Shown here piece by piece: positions 54,837-63,867 of a DNA stretch of 64,000 bases; position 1 is the stretch's first letter; each line of letters begins with the position of its first letter. Both the position numbers and the translations under genes were made by a program. The notes under the pieces are model-generated. The model saw only the letters and a program-made list of their open reading frames with translations. It did not search any database and was not told the DNA's origin. Origin of the DNA: Sphingobium sp. KCTC 72723 (GTDB lineage Bacteria; Pseudomonadota; Alphaproteobacteria; Sphingomonadales; Sphingomonadaceae); assembly GCF_014280435.1 (NCBI RefSeq), contig NZ_CP060388.1, positions 1,240,001-1,304,000 of the forward strand, given 5' to 3'.

Positions 54837-55664
54837 ATGACCGAATATATGACCATGACGGCCGATGCGCCCGTCTCCCGCTCCTCGGCGATTAAACTCT
54901 ATGATGAGGCGGGTTTCGCCGGGATGCGCAAGGCCGGGCGACTGGCCGCCGAAATCCTCGACGCCCTTGTCCCCCATGTCGTGCCGGGGGTCAGCACCGG
55001 CGAACTGGACGACATCGTCCGGCGCATGACGCTGGATGGCGGCGGGGTGCCTGCAACGCTGGGCTATCGCGGTTACACGCACAGTTGCTGCACCTCGATC
55101 AACACCGTCATCTGCCATGGCATCCCCGGCGACTACCGGCTGAAAGACGGCGACATCGTCAATATCGACGTCACTCCGCTGGTCGATGGCTGGCATGGCG
55201 ACACCAGCCGCATGTTCATCGCGGGCGATGCGCCGATCAAGGCGCGGCGACTGGTCGAAGTGACCTATGAATGCCTGATGCTGGGCATCGAGCAGGCAAA
55301 GCCGGGCAATCATCTGGGCGACATCGGCCATGTCATCCAGCGTCATGCCGAAAAGCACCGTTATGGCGTGGTACGCGACTTCTGTGGCCATGGCCTAGGC
55401 CAGGTGTTTCACGACAGCCCGGAAGTCGTCCATATCGGCCGCCCCGGCACTGGCCCGGAGCTGCACCCCGGCATGTTCTTCACCATCGAACCGATGATCA
55501 ACATCGGTAAACCGGGCGTGAGGATGCTGGATGATGGCTGGACGGCGGTGACGCGCGACCGCACCCTGTCCGCCCAGTTCGAACACAGCATCGGCATCAC
55601 CGAAACCGGCTGCGAAATCTTCACCAAAAGCCCTGCCGGACTGAATGCGCCGCCCTATCTGTGA
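54837..55664 (+). CDS. map: Methionine aminopeptidase, type I
   Basis: 275 residues. Metal ligands: two Asp in NIDVTPLVDGWHGDTSRMF, His in GHGLGQVFHDSPEV, Glu in FFTIEPMI and Glu in FEHSIGIT; substrate His in YTHSCCTSINTVICHGIP. Removes initiator Met. No N-terminal zinc finger. A TATAAT (54825-54830) lies only seven bases before this ATG, so a later start (54849) or a near-leaderless transcript is possible. A small hairpin (CTGCCC and GGGCAG, 55679-55697) follows the stop. Confidence 0.94.
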   Translation: MTEYMTMTADAPVSRSSAIKLYDEAGFAGMRKAGRLAAEILDALVPHVVPGVSTGELDDIVRRMTLDGGGVPATLGYRGYTHSCCTSINTVICHGIPGDYRLKDGDIVNIDVTPLVDGWHGDTSRMFIAGDAPIKARRLVEVTYECLMLGIEQAKPGNHLGDIGHVIQRHAEKHRYGVVRDFCGHGLGQVFHDSPEVVHIGRPGTGPELHPGMFFTIEPMINIGKPGVRMLDDGWTAVTRDRTLSAQFEHSIGITETGCEIFTKSPAGLNAPPYL

Positions 55665-55708
55665 GCGCGCCGGACAAGCTGCCCAAAAAACGGGCAGGAA
55701 GGCATGAA

Positions 55709-55729
55709 ATTGCCCTGAATTCAGGCAAT
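55709..55729. promoter_or_regulatory. Palindrome upstream of glnB
   Basis: ATTGCC(C)TGAATTCAGGCAAT: a perfect 12-base core CCTGAATTCAGG with ATTGC and CAAT flanks. It is about 50 bases upstream of a sigma-54-like promoter and 180 bases before glnB, a position suited to an enhancer or activator site. It does not match the NtrC consensus closely. Confidence 0.45.
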
Positions 55730-55780
55730 ATGGACAAAGATTGCTGCATCGCCGAAAGCATGTTCTAGCGATTCGCGATT

Positions 55781-55797
55781 TGGCACGGTAATTGAAG
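55781..55797 (+). promoter_or_regulatory. Sigma-54-like promoter for glnB-glnA
   Basis: TGGCACGGTAATTGAAG has the GG of the -24 element and TTG of the -12 element at exact spacing (TGGCAC-N5-TTGAA); the expected TTGC reads TTGA. Nitrogen-regulated sigma-54 promoters often drive glnB-glnA. 113 bases lie between it and the glnB start. Confidence 0.45.
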
Positions 55798-55906
55798 AAC
55801 AAGGGGAACGGCGCCAGCCTTTGGGGGGCATGACGATCGTTCCTTGAGGAGAGAGGGGTTCAGGTTTCGCCTGCATCCCTGCGTGCGTCATGGGTTGGGA
55901 ATATGA

Positions 55907-56248
<342 letters not shown>

Positions 56249-56347
56249 TTTTCAAGCAAATTCTCGCCGCTTCCTGCGCGGGGCGACGGAACAATGGGCA
56301 TCCATCTACCCCTTCGGGGGGGTATCAAACGAGAAGGGCAAGCGCAC

Positions 56348-57760
56348 ATGGCCAATACGCCAAAAGACATCCTGAAGATGATCGAGGAAAAGGAAATCGA
56401 ATGGGTCGATGTTCGCTTCACCGATCCCAAGGGCATCTGGCATCACCTGACCATGTGCGCCAACGTCATCGGCGAAGATGAGTTGACCGACGGCCTGATG
56501 TTCGACGGCTCCTCGATCGAGGGCTGGAAGGAAATCAACGAATCGGACATGATCCTCAAGCCGGATCTCGACGCTGTATTCTTCGATCCGTTCAGCGCGA
56601 CGCCGATGATGATCCTGGTCTGCGATATCGTCGAACCACTTGATGGCTCGCTCTATTCGCGCGATCCGCGCTCGACCGCCAAGCGCGCCGAACAGTTCCT
56701 CAAGTCGACCGGCCTGGGCGACACGGTCTATATCGGCCCGGAACCCGAATTTTTCATGTTCGACAGCGTCGAATTCGACAACACCTACAGCTCGTCCTTC
56801 TACAAGCTGGACGATGTCGAATTGCCGACCAACACCGGCACCAGCTATGACGGCGGCAACATGGGTCACCGCCCGCGCGCCAAGGGCGGCTATTTCCCGG
56901 TCGGCCCGGTCGATGTGACCACCGACATCCGCGCCGAAATGGTGACGACGCTGATGGAAATGGGCCTGCCCATGGACAAGCATCACCATGAAGTCGCGGG
57001 CAGCCAGCACGAACTGGGCCTTACCTTCGGCAAGCTGGTCGAAACCTGCGATCGCATCCAGATCTACAAATATGTCGTGAAGATGGTTGCCCAGGCCTAT
57101 GGCAAGACCGCAACCTTCATGCCCAAGCCGATCAAGGAAGATAACGGGTCGGGTATGCACACGCATATTTCGATCTGGAACAAGGGTGAGAACACCTTTG
57201 CCGGCGACGGCTATGCCGGCCTGTCTGAAACCTGCCTCTACTTCATCGGCGGCGTCATCAAGCACGCCAAGTCGCTGAACGCCTTCACCAACCCGACCAC
57301 CAACAGCTACAAGCGGCTGGTGCCGGGCTATGAAGCGCCCGTGCTGCTCGCCTATTCGGCGCGCAACCGTTCGGCTTCGTGCCGTATCCCCTATGGCGCC
57401 GGCACCAAGGCGAAGCGCGTCGAATTCCGCTTCCCCGATCCGCTCGCCAACTCCTACCTGTCGACCGCCGCTCTGCTGATGGCGGGCATCGACGGCATCG
57501 AAAACAAGATCCACCCCGGCCCGTCGATGGACAAGAACCTCTACGATCTTCCCCCGGAAGAACTGAGCCTGGTTCCCACCGTTTGCGGCAGCCTGCGTGA
57601 AGCCCTCGACAGCCTGATCGCCGACCACGACTATCTGCTCAAGGGCGGCGTGTTCACCAAGGATCAGATCGAAGCCTATATCGAGCTGAAATGGCCCGAA
57701 GTCGCCCGCTGGGAAATGTCGCCTTCGCCGGTCGAATTCGACATGTATTATAGCGGCTGA
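56348..57760 (+). CDS. glnA: Glutamine synthetase, type I
   Basis: 470 residues. Domains: beta-grasp (MFDGSSIEGW), catalytic barrel with MDKHHHEVAGSQHELG and KPIKEDNGSGMHTHIS, latch NRSASCRIPYG. The adenylylation Tyr is in NLYDLPPEE, so this is the GS-I-beta type controlled by GlnE, through PII. The ATG at 56348 is preceded by AGAAGGG; an upstream in-frame ATG is not needed. It ends in a strong terminator. Confidence 0.97.
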   Translation: MANTPKDILKMIEEKEIEWVDVRFTDPKGIWHHLTMCANVIGEDELTDGLMFDGSSIEGWKEINESDMILKPDLDAVFFDPFSATPMMILVCDIVEPLDGSLYSRDPRSTAKRAEQFLKSTGLGDTVYIGPEPEFFMFDSVEFDNTYSSSFYKLDDVELPTNTGTSYDGGNMGHRPRAKGGYFPVGPVDVTTDIRAEMVTTLMEMGLPMDKHHHEVAGSQHELGLTFGKLVETCDRIQIYKYVVKMVAQAYGKTATFMPKPIKEDNGSGMHTHISIWNKGENTFAGDGYAGLSETCLYFIGGVIKHAKSLNAFTNPTTNSYKRLVPGYEAPVLLAYSARNRSASCRIPYGAGTKAKRVEFRFPDPLANSYLSTAALLMAGIDGIENKIHPGPSMDKNLYDLPPEELSLVPTVCGSLREALDSLIADHDYLLKGGVFTKDQIEAYIELKWPEVARWEMSPSPVEFDMYYSG

Positions 57761-57784
57761 TCTTTTTTTCAGCGCAGCACAACG

Positions 57785-57819
57785 GAAAGGCCCGGTCGCA
57801 CCAGCGACCGGGCCTTTTC
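57785..57819 (+). terminator. Rho-independent terminator of glnA
   Basis: AAGGCCCGGTCGC, CACCA and GCGACCGGGCCTT form a 13-bp stem followed by TTCC, about 25 bases after the glnA stop. Confidence 0.9.
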
Positions 57820-57913
57820 CATGTCCGTTTGCCGTCCAGCAAGATTCGCACATCAAGGAGAAATATTAAGGCCCACAGCCTAAAAAGCCCGTAACGGACG
57901 GTATGGAGCAGCA

Positions 57914-59392
57914 ATGCGAAACGAGCGGATCAGGGCGACGCAGGCGACGCGCGCGGACATGCTGTTCGCTGCGCCATGGTCGGCGGTCGAAAAGATGCTG
58001 CTACTGGCGACCTGCGCCGCGACGCTGTTCTTCGCGTTGGTGACGCCACCTTTTCAGGCTCCCGATGAAAACCAGCATTATATGAAAGCGTTGCTGCTGT
58101 CCGAAGGTCGCCTGCTGGCCGAGCAGCGCGGCGCGGCGATCGGGGCCGCACTTCCGCGCTCCGGCATCGACCTGCACCGAGTCGATTTTTCTACCGAAGT
58201 GCCGCCAACGGCGCGCCGGTTCGATCCATCGACATTGGCGCAGGCTTGGCGCGCCGATACTGGCCGCCCCGGCGCGATCTTCGCCGAATTTCCCAATGTC
58301 GCCAACTATGCGCCAACGCTCTACGCGCCCGGTGCTGCCGGACTGCGGATCGGCGATGCAATCGGCCTGCCGCGCGTTGGTGCCTTCTATGCCGGGCGTC
58401 TGGCCAATGCGTTGACGGCGCTGGCTCTGCTGGCGCTGGCCCTGCGGCTTATTCCCTTCGGCCGGACGGCGATGCTGGGCGTTGCGGTGCTGCCGACATT
58501 TTCCTACCAGATCGGATCGCTTTCGCCTGATGCCGTCATCAACGGCATCGCGTTCCTTGGCCTGGCGCTGGCGTTGCGAGTCGGCTTCATGGGGCAGTCG
58601 TCGAAGGGAATGTTCGCCGCCGCCCCGTTGCTGGCGCTGGCCAAAGGCGTCTATCTCCCGCTGATGGCGGCGGGTCTGCGCTGGCCCCGACATCGACGCG
58701 ATGCGCGGCCGTGGCTGATCCTTGGCGCTATGCTGCTGGGCGCGGCGGTGTTTGTTGGCTGGATGAAATATTCGGGCGGCAGTCAGGCGCTCTATCATAT
58801 CATGTCGCGCAAGACGGGTCAGAGCGTGATGACTGCGCCACTGGCCGACCAACTGGCGGTGATCCTGAACGATCCGGTCGGCTATGCCCGAATCCTGCTT
58901 TCAAGCATGGTCGAGCGCGGGCCAGTCTATGCGTTGCAGATCGTCGGCCGGTTCGGATGGAACGCAATTCTGATGCCGCTGATCGCCTATCCAATCGCGG
59001 CGGTCATGCTGGGCGCGGCAGCGCTGAGCGGCGCGGGTGCGCGTTTTGGCATAGGTCAGCGGCTGTGGTGGATCGCGGTCGTGGCGGGAACGGCCATGCT
59101 GATCGAAACGGCGATGTATCTGACCGGCACGCCACCCGGCGCAGACTTCATCCAGGGGACGCAGGGTCGCTATTTCCTGCCGCTCTTGCCACTGGCGTTG
59201 ATGGCATTGTCGCCCGATCGCCCGGTGCGGGGTGCGCGCACCGTTTTTGCCGTCAGTGCATTGGTCCTGATCGTCATGGCCGGATTCACCGTCTGGGACA
59301 GTTTCTGGATCCATGGTTTTGTCACCAGCGACGGGATGCCGCCGCACGAAAGCCTGACCCGCGCGCTATTCCTACCCTCGCCGCGCTGGTAA
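57914..59392 (+). CDS. DUF2142 polytopic membrane protein
   Basis: 492 residues and about 11-12 membrane helices. After helix 1, the extracytoplasmic loop PPFQAPDENQHYMKALLLSEGRLL is the DUF2142 hallmark and resembles the acidic first loop of GT-C glycosyltransferases. SYQIGSLSPDAVINGIAFLGLALAL is also typical. Members are found in surface-polysaccharide and glycan loci; activity is unproven. GGAG precedes the ATG. The 3' end overlaps the convergent PAP2 gene by 21 bases. Confidence 0.85.
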   Translation: MRNERIRATQATRADMLFAAPWSAVEKMLLLATCAATLFFALVTPPFQAPDENQHYMKALLLSEGRLLAEQRGAAIGAALPRSGIDLHRVDFSTEVPPTARRFDPSTLAQAWRADTGRPGAIFAEFPNVANYAPTLYAPGAAGLRIGDAIGLPRVGAFYAGRLANALTALALLALALRLIPFGRTAMLGVAVLPTFSYQIGSLSPDAVINGIAFLGLALALRVGFMGQSSKGMFAAAPLLALAKGVYLPLMAAGLRWPRHRRDARPWLILGAMLLGAAVFVGWMKYSGGSQALYHIMSRKTGQSVMTAPLADQLAVILNDPVGYARILLSSMVERGPVYALQIVGRFGWNAILMPLIAYPIAAVMLGAAALSGAGARFGIGQRLWWIAVVAGTAMLIETAMYLTGTPPGADFIQGTQGRYFLPLLPLALMALSPDRPVRGARTVFAVSALVLIVMAGFTVWDSFWIHGFVTSDGMPPHESLTRALFLPSPRW

Positions 59393-60007
59393 CCAGACGC
59401 GGCAAAAGACCAGCCAGCCCAGCCCTTCGACAAAGCCCGCGACGACGTCGCTTGGCCAGTGGACGCCCAGCCAGACCCGGCTGATCCCGATGAGCGCGAT
59501 CATGCCGCCTGCCGCCCAATAGCCGCCGCGTCGTGCCGCCAACATCGCCAGCGCGCCGAACATCATCATGTTGCCCGCCGCATGGCCGCTGGGGAAACTA
59601 TAGCTATGCACGATGTCGAGATGGGGCAGAAGGTCCGGGCGGGGCGCAGCAAAAATCTGTTTCAGAACAAGGTTTAGCACGGTGCCGCCCGCCATCATCA
59701 GCGCCAGCCAAAGCGCTGCCGCGCGGCGTTTGGTAGACAGCAAGATGGACAATGTGATCGCTAAAATCACGAGCCGCCCGATCGTGTCCCCGACCACCGA
59801 TGCCATGCGCATCAGCAGCGAGATATGCTGCCCCACGCCATTGTCGCGCGCAACGCCCGCCCGCCCCATCAACCCGACATTCAGCGCGTCGAGCCACCCG
59901 GCCCGCTGCATCAGCGCGATGGCCAGGACGCAAAAAAGCGCGAGAGCCAAAGCCCCCGCGCCCTTTGCCACAATTGTGCGCCGATCAGATATGGAGCGCG
60001 CGACCAT
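59372..60007 (-). CDS. PAP2-family membrane phosphatase
   Basis: 211 residues and six hydrophobic helices. The three phosphatase motifs are intact: KQIFAAPRP, SYSFPSGHAAG and SRVWLGVHWPSDVVAG. It could dephosphorylate undecaprenyl diphosphate or phosphatidylglycerol phosphate; the sequence does not decide. The start overlaps the 3' end of lpd by 23 bases and the end overlaps the DUF2142 gene. Confidence 0.9.
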   Translation of the reverse strand: MVARSISDRRTIVAKGAGALALALFCVLAIALMQRAGWLDALNVGLMGRAGVARDNGVGQHISLLMRMASVVGDTIGRLVILAITLSILLSTKRRAAALWLALMMAGGTVLNLVLKQIFAAPRPDLLPHLDIVHSYSFPSGHAAGNMMMFGALAMLAARRGGYWAAGGMIALIGISRVWLGVHWPSDVVAGFVEGLGWLVFCRVWLPARRG

Positions 60008-61400
60008 AAGCCGCCAGCACGCTTTCGTGCATCGATTCCGAAATGGTGGGATGCGGGAATACCGTGTGCATCAGTTCCGCTTCGGTCGTTTCCAGCGTCT
60101 TGCCGATGGTATAGCCCTGGATCATCTCGGTCACTTCCGCGCCGATCATGTGCGCGCCCAGCAGTTCGCCGGTCTTGGCGTCGAACACGGTCTTGGTGAA
60201 GCCTTCGGATTCGCCCAGCGCGATTGCCTTGCCATTGCCGATGAAGGGGAACATGCCGACCTTGACCTCGTAACCCGCTTCCTTCGCCTTGGCTTCGGTC
60301 AGGCCCACGCTGGCGATTTGCGGGTGGCAATAGGTGCAGCCTGGGATGTTCCGCACGTCCATGGCGTGGGGATGCACATCCTTGTTGCCCAATGCCTGCG
60401 CGATCGCTTCGGCGACGATGACGCCTTCATGGCTGGCCTTATGCGCAAGCCATGGCGGCGCGGTCACGTCACCAATGGCCCACATGCCATCGACATTGGT
60501 GCGGCCATAGGCGTCGGTCTTGATATGGTAGCGCTGGTCGGGTTCGATGCCGACATCTTCCAGACCCAGATTTTCGACGTTCGGCACGATGCCGATGGCG
60601 ACGATGGCATGGCTAAATTCGGTGGTCGTTTCCTTGCCAGCCTTGTCCTTGATCGTGGCAGTGACGCCCTTCTCGCCAGTCTGGATCATTTCGATCTTCG
60701 CACTGGTAAGCACGGTCATACCCTGCTTCTTGACGGCCTTCTCCAGAAAGGCGGAGACGTCGGCATCTTCGACCGGGACGATACGGTCCATCATTTCCAC
60801 GACGGTCACGTCAGCACCCATATCATTGTAAAAGCTGGCAAATTCAATACCGATCGCGCCCGAACCGATGACCAGCAGCTTGGTCGGCATTTCTGGCGGG
60901 GTCATGGCGTGGCGGTATGTCCATACCCGCTTGCCGTCGGCCTTGAGTTGCGGAAGGTCGCGGGCGCGCGCGCCCGTGGCAATGATGATATGTTTGGCGG
61001 TCAGTTCTTCGGACTTGCCGTCCTTGGTCACGGACAGCTTGCCCTTCGCCACCAGCTTGCCATCGCCCATATGGACGGTGATCTTGTTCTTCTTCATCAG
61101 GTGGGTGACGCCCTGATTAAGTTGTTTGGCAACGCCGCGCGAGCGCTTCACCACCGCTTCGATGTCGGCGGTGATATTGTCCGCGGCCAGGCCATAATCC
61201 TTGGCGTGCTGCATATAATGGAAGATTTCAGCCGAACGCAGCAGCGCCTTGGTCGGGATGCAGCCCCAGTTGAGGCAGATGCCGCCAAGATTTTCGCGCT
61301 CCACGATTGCGGTCTTGAGACCCAGCTGGGCGCTGCGGATCGCGGCGACATAGCCGCCGGGACCGGAACCCAGAACGATGACATCATATGTTTCAGCCAT
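59985..61400 (-). CDS. lpd: Dihydrolipoyl dehydrogenase (E3)
   Basis: 471 residues. FAD site VIVLGSGPGGYVAAIRSAQLG, redox disulfide GGICLNWGCIPTKALL, NAD site LVIGSGAIGIEFASFY, and C-terminal His-Glu in MHTVFPHPTISES. Regenerates oxidised lipoyl groups for pyruvate, 2-oxoglutarate and branched-chain complexes. ATG at 61400 preferred over a GTG two codons upstream. It follows pdhC and a thioesterase on the same strand. Confidence 0.96.
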   Translation of the reverse strand: MAETYDVIVLGSGPGGYVAAIRSAQLGLKTAIVERENLGGICLNWGCIPTKALLRSAEIFHYMQHAKDYGLAADNITADIEAVVKRSRGVAKQLNQGVTHLMKKNKITVHMGDGKLVAKGKLSVTKDGKSEELTAKHIIIATGARARDLPQLKADGKRVWTYRHAMTPPEMPTKLLVIGSGAIGIEFASFYNDMGADVTVVEMMDRIVPVEDADVSAFLEKAVKKQGMTVLTSAKIEMIQTGEKGVTATIKDKAGKETTTEFSHAIVAIGIVPNVENLGLEDVGIEPDQRYHIKTDAYGRTNVDGMWAIGDVTAPPWLAHKASHEGVIVAEAIAQALGNKDVHPHAMDVRNIPGCTYCHPQIASVGLTEAKAKEAGYEVKVGMFPFIGNGKAIALGESEGFTKTVFDAKTGELLGAHMIGAEVTEMIQGYTIGKTLETTEAELMHTVFPHPTISESMHESVLAAYGRALHI

Positions 61401-61440
61401 AGTCACTCTCGCTCATTTTTCTTGAAATTTGGTCGGTGTT

Positions 61441-61839
61441 TCAGCCCGTGATGGGCGGAACGGAACGGGGCTGACGATCTTCGCCGATCGCCACGAAGGT
61501 GAAGCTGGCCTGCGTCACGCGATAGGAACGGTCGTCATGGCGCGCACGACGCCATGCTTCCACCGCGATCTTCATCGACGTGCGACCGACCGAGGCCAGC
61601 GACGCGAACACAGATACTTCGTCGCCGACGATGACGGGGCGCAGGAAGGTCATGCCCTCCACCGAAATCGTGACGGCACGGCCATGGCTGTAGCGGGCCG
61701 CGACCGAACCCGCCGCCGAATCCATCAGGCTCATCAACCAGCCGCCGAAAATATCCCCATGTGGATTGGTATCGGCAGGCATGGCGATGACCCGGATCGC
61801 AGGACTGTCCTGCGGCGGCGTTTCGTCGACAAATGGCAT
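61441..61839 (-). CDS. YciA-like acyl-CoA thioesterase
   Basis: 132 residues, hotdog fold. MPADTNPHGDIFGGWLMSLMDSAAG is the catalytic motif (Asn-His-Asp near the start of the long helix) of YciA/acyl-CoA thioester hydrolases. Its ATG overlaps the pdhC stop as TGATG, so a CoA-ester hydrolase is coupled to acetyl-CoA production. Substrate range unknown; overflow control or CoA recycling is plausible. Confidence 0.9.
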   Translation of the reverse strand: MPFVDETPPQDSPAIRVIAMPADTNPHGDIFGGWLMSLMDSAAGSVAARYSHGRAVTISVEGMTFLRPVIVGDEVSVFASLASVGRTSMKIAVEAWRRARHDDRSYRVTQASFTFVAIGEDRQPRSVPPITG

Positions 61840-63140
61840 CAGGCCAGCATACCGATCGGGTTTTCGATCAGTTCCTTGAACGCCTTCATCAGGCGCGCGC
61901 CGTCCGCACCGTCGATGGCGCGGTGATCGAAGCTGCCGGTGGCAGACATGACGGTCGCGATCTGGAGTGAATCGTCGATCACGAAGGGCCGCTTTTCGCC
62001 TGCGCCGATCGCCATGATCATGGCCTGTGGCGGGTTGATGACGGCTTCAAACTGCTTGATGCCGAACATGCCCATGTTGGACAGCGACGCCGTGCCGCCC
62101 TGATATTCGGACGGCTGGAGCTTGCCCGCCTTGGCGCGGTCGGCCAGATCCTTCATCGCGTTCGAAATGGCGGCAACGCCCTTCGCACCGGCGTCCGTGA
62201 CGATCGGGGTGATGAGGCCGCCGGGGATGGACACCGCAACGCTGATGTCGGCGCGGGTGAATTGCAGCATCTGGTCGCCCGCAAACTGCACGTTACATTC
62301 CGGCACTTCCATCAGCGCGACGCCCAGCGCCTTGATGAGCAGATCGTTGACCGACAGCTTCACCTTGCGGCTGGCCAGACCCGCATTGAGTTCACCGCGC
62401 AGCTTGAGCAGCTTGTCGAGCTGAATATCCACCGTCAGGTAGATGTGCGGCACCTGCTGCTTGGATTCGGTCAGACGGCGCGCGATCGTCTTGCGCATAC
62501 CGCTGAGCTTGACGACTTCGTGCGGGATGCCGAAATCCTGCGCAGCGGCGGCAACCGGCGCGGGCGCAGCGGCTGGGGCGGACGCAGCGACAGGTGCAGC
62601 AGCCTTGGCAACAGGCGCTGCCACGCCCTCCTTTGCGCCGTCCAGATCGCCCTTGACGATGCGACCATTGGGACCGGAGCCGGACAGGCTGGCCAGATCA
62701 ATGCCCTTGGCCTCCGCCAGACGGCGGGCGAGCGGGCTGGCCTTGACGCGCGCATCGCTGGACGGGGTGGCGGGAACGGTGTCCGCCTTGGGCGCGGCGA
62801 CCGGGGCTGCCTCTGCCTTGGCTGGAACCGGATCAGCCTTGGGTGCGGCTTCGGCCTTGGCGGTGCCACCAGATGCTGCGGCAGTCGCGACATCTTCGCC
62901 TTCTTCGGCGATGATGGCGATGACGGTGCCGACCTTCACGCCCTCGGACCCTTCCGACACCAATATCTTGGCGACGATGCCTTCATCGACGGCTTCGAAT
63001 TCCATCGTCGCCTTGTCCGTCTCTATTTCCGCCAGCAGATCGCCGGACGATACCGTATCCCCTTCCTTCACCAGCCATTTGGCCAGAGTTCCCTCCTCCA
63101 TAGTGGGGGACAAAGCGGGCATCTGGATCGTCTTGCTCAT
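61839..63140 (-). CDS. pdhC: Pyruvate dehydrogenase E2 (dihydrolipoyllysine acetyltransferase)
   Basis: 433 residues. One lipoyl domain (1-80, lipoyl-Lys43 in [10 protein letters not shown]), an Ala/Pro-rich linker, a subunit-binding domain (about 135-170, [17 protein letters not shown]), a second Ala-rich linker and the catalytic domain with [15 protein letters not shown]. The opening [24 protein letters not shown] is the pyruvate-type E2. Unlike bkdB it has no repeat insertion. E1 genes are not in this window. Confidence 0.95.
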   Translation of the reverse strand: MSKTIQMPALSPTMEEGTLAKWLVKEGDTVSSGDLLAEIETDKATMEFEAVDEGIVAKILVSEGSEGVKVGTVIAIIAEEGEDVATAAASGGTAKAEAAPKADPVPAKAEAAPVAAPKADTVPATPSSDARVKASPLARRLAEAKGIDLASLSGSGPNGRIVKGDLDGAKEGVAAPVAKAAAPVAASAPAAAPAPVAAAAQDFGIPHEVVKLSGMRKTIARRLTESKQQVPHIYLTVDIQLDKLLKLRGELNAGLASRKVKLSVNDLLIKALGVALMEVPECNVQFAGDQMLQFTRADISVAVSIPGGLITPIVTDAGAKGVAAISNAMKDLADRAKAGKLQPSEYQGGTASLSNMGMFGIKQFEAVINPPQAMIMAIGAGEKRPFVIDDSLQIATVMSATGSFDHRAIDGADGARLMKAFKELIENPIGMLA

Positions 63141-63327
63141 GCGTTCTGGGCCTCTTCTTTACTTGTGCGGCACGCGCCATTTGGTGTTCGTTTTCACCCA
63201 TTCGCCGGATCGGTCAAGCGACGCCTTGCGGAAGGGGCGATTATGGCCCACATTTCACCGCACTGGTTCGTTGGACCGGAATTGACGGTCCGGCAAGGCC
63301 GTTGGCGCAACGCGGGGGCGATGGAAA

Positions 63328-63783
63328 GTGCGGACATATCTGGTTGTCGTGGACGAATCGGCGGAGGCGGAAACCGCGCTGCGCTTTGCCGCGCGCCGGG
63401 CGACTAAGACCGGCGGATCGGTCCGCATCCTCGCCCTTATCCCGCCCGCAGAGTTCGTCCAGTGGGGCGGCGTGCAGGCGACGATGGAGGATGAAGCGCT
63501 GCAACGCGCCGAGGCGCTGGTGACCAGCGCGGCAGGCACGCTGACCGATGAGTCCGGCATCCGTCCGAGCATTACCGTGCGGCAGGGCGACGCAGTGACG
63601 GTGGTGCGGCGCACGCTCGATGAAATGGACGATGTCGCCGCACTGGTGCTGGGCGCGGCGGCAAGCGGGCCGCCCGGTGCCTTGGTGTCGCACTTTGCGG
63701 GCGCGGACGCGGGCAAGATGCCCTGCCCCATCATGGTCATTCCCGGCGGGCTGGACGCAGAGGCGATTGATCGGTTGAGTTGA
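63328..63783 (+). CDS. Universal stress protein (UspA family)
   Basis: 151 residues. TYLVVVDESAEAETALRFAARRA is the first strand and helix; the C-terminal part CPIMVIPGG is the nucleotide-binding end, with ALVLGAAASGPPGALVSHFAG in place of the usual G-2x-G-9x-G(S/T) loop. The start is GTG with GGAAA just before it. Divergent from pdhC across about 190 bases with no other feature seen. Downstream is a perfect palindromic repeat. Confidence 0.82.
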   Translation: MRTYLVVVDESAEAETALRFAARRATKTGGSVRILALIPPAEFVQWGGVQATMEDEALQRAEALVTSAAGTLTDESGIRPSITVRQGDAVTVVRRTLDEMDDVAALVLGAAASGPPGALVSHFAGADAGKMPCPIMVIPGGLDAEAIDRLS

Positions 63784-63791
63784 GAACCCAG

Positions 63792-63860
63792 CGTCATTGC
63801 GAGCGTAGCGAAGCAATCCATCGCGCCACCATGGATTGCTTCGCTACGCTCGCAATGACG
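63792..63860. repeat. Perfect 29-bp palindromic repeat after the universal stress protein gene
   Basis: Arms 63792-63820 (starting CGTCATTGCGAGCGTAGCGA) and 63832-63860 are exact reverse complements with an 11-base loop. It belongs to the widely distributed GTCATTGCGAGCG...GAAGCAATC family. It fills the space between two convergent genes and could end both transcripts. Confidence 0.95.
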
Positions 63861-63867
63861 AGATGCA

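Noticed and set aside
56306..57856. 516-codon minus-strand frame opposite glnA
   Set aside because: Shadow of glnA codon bias; no recognisable motif.
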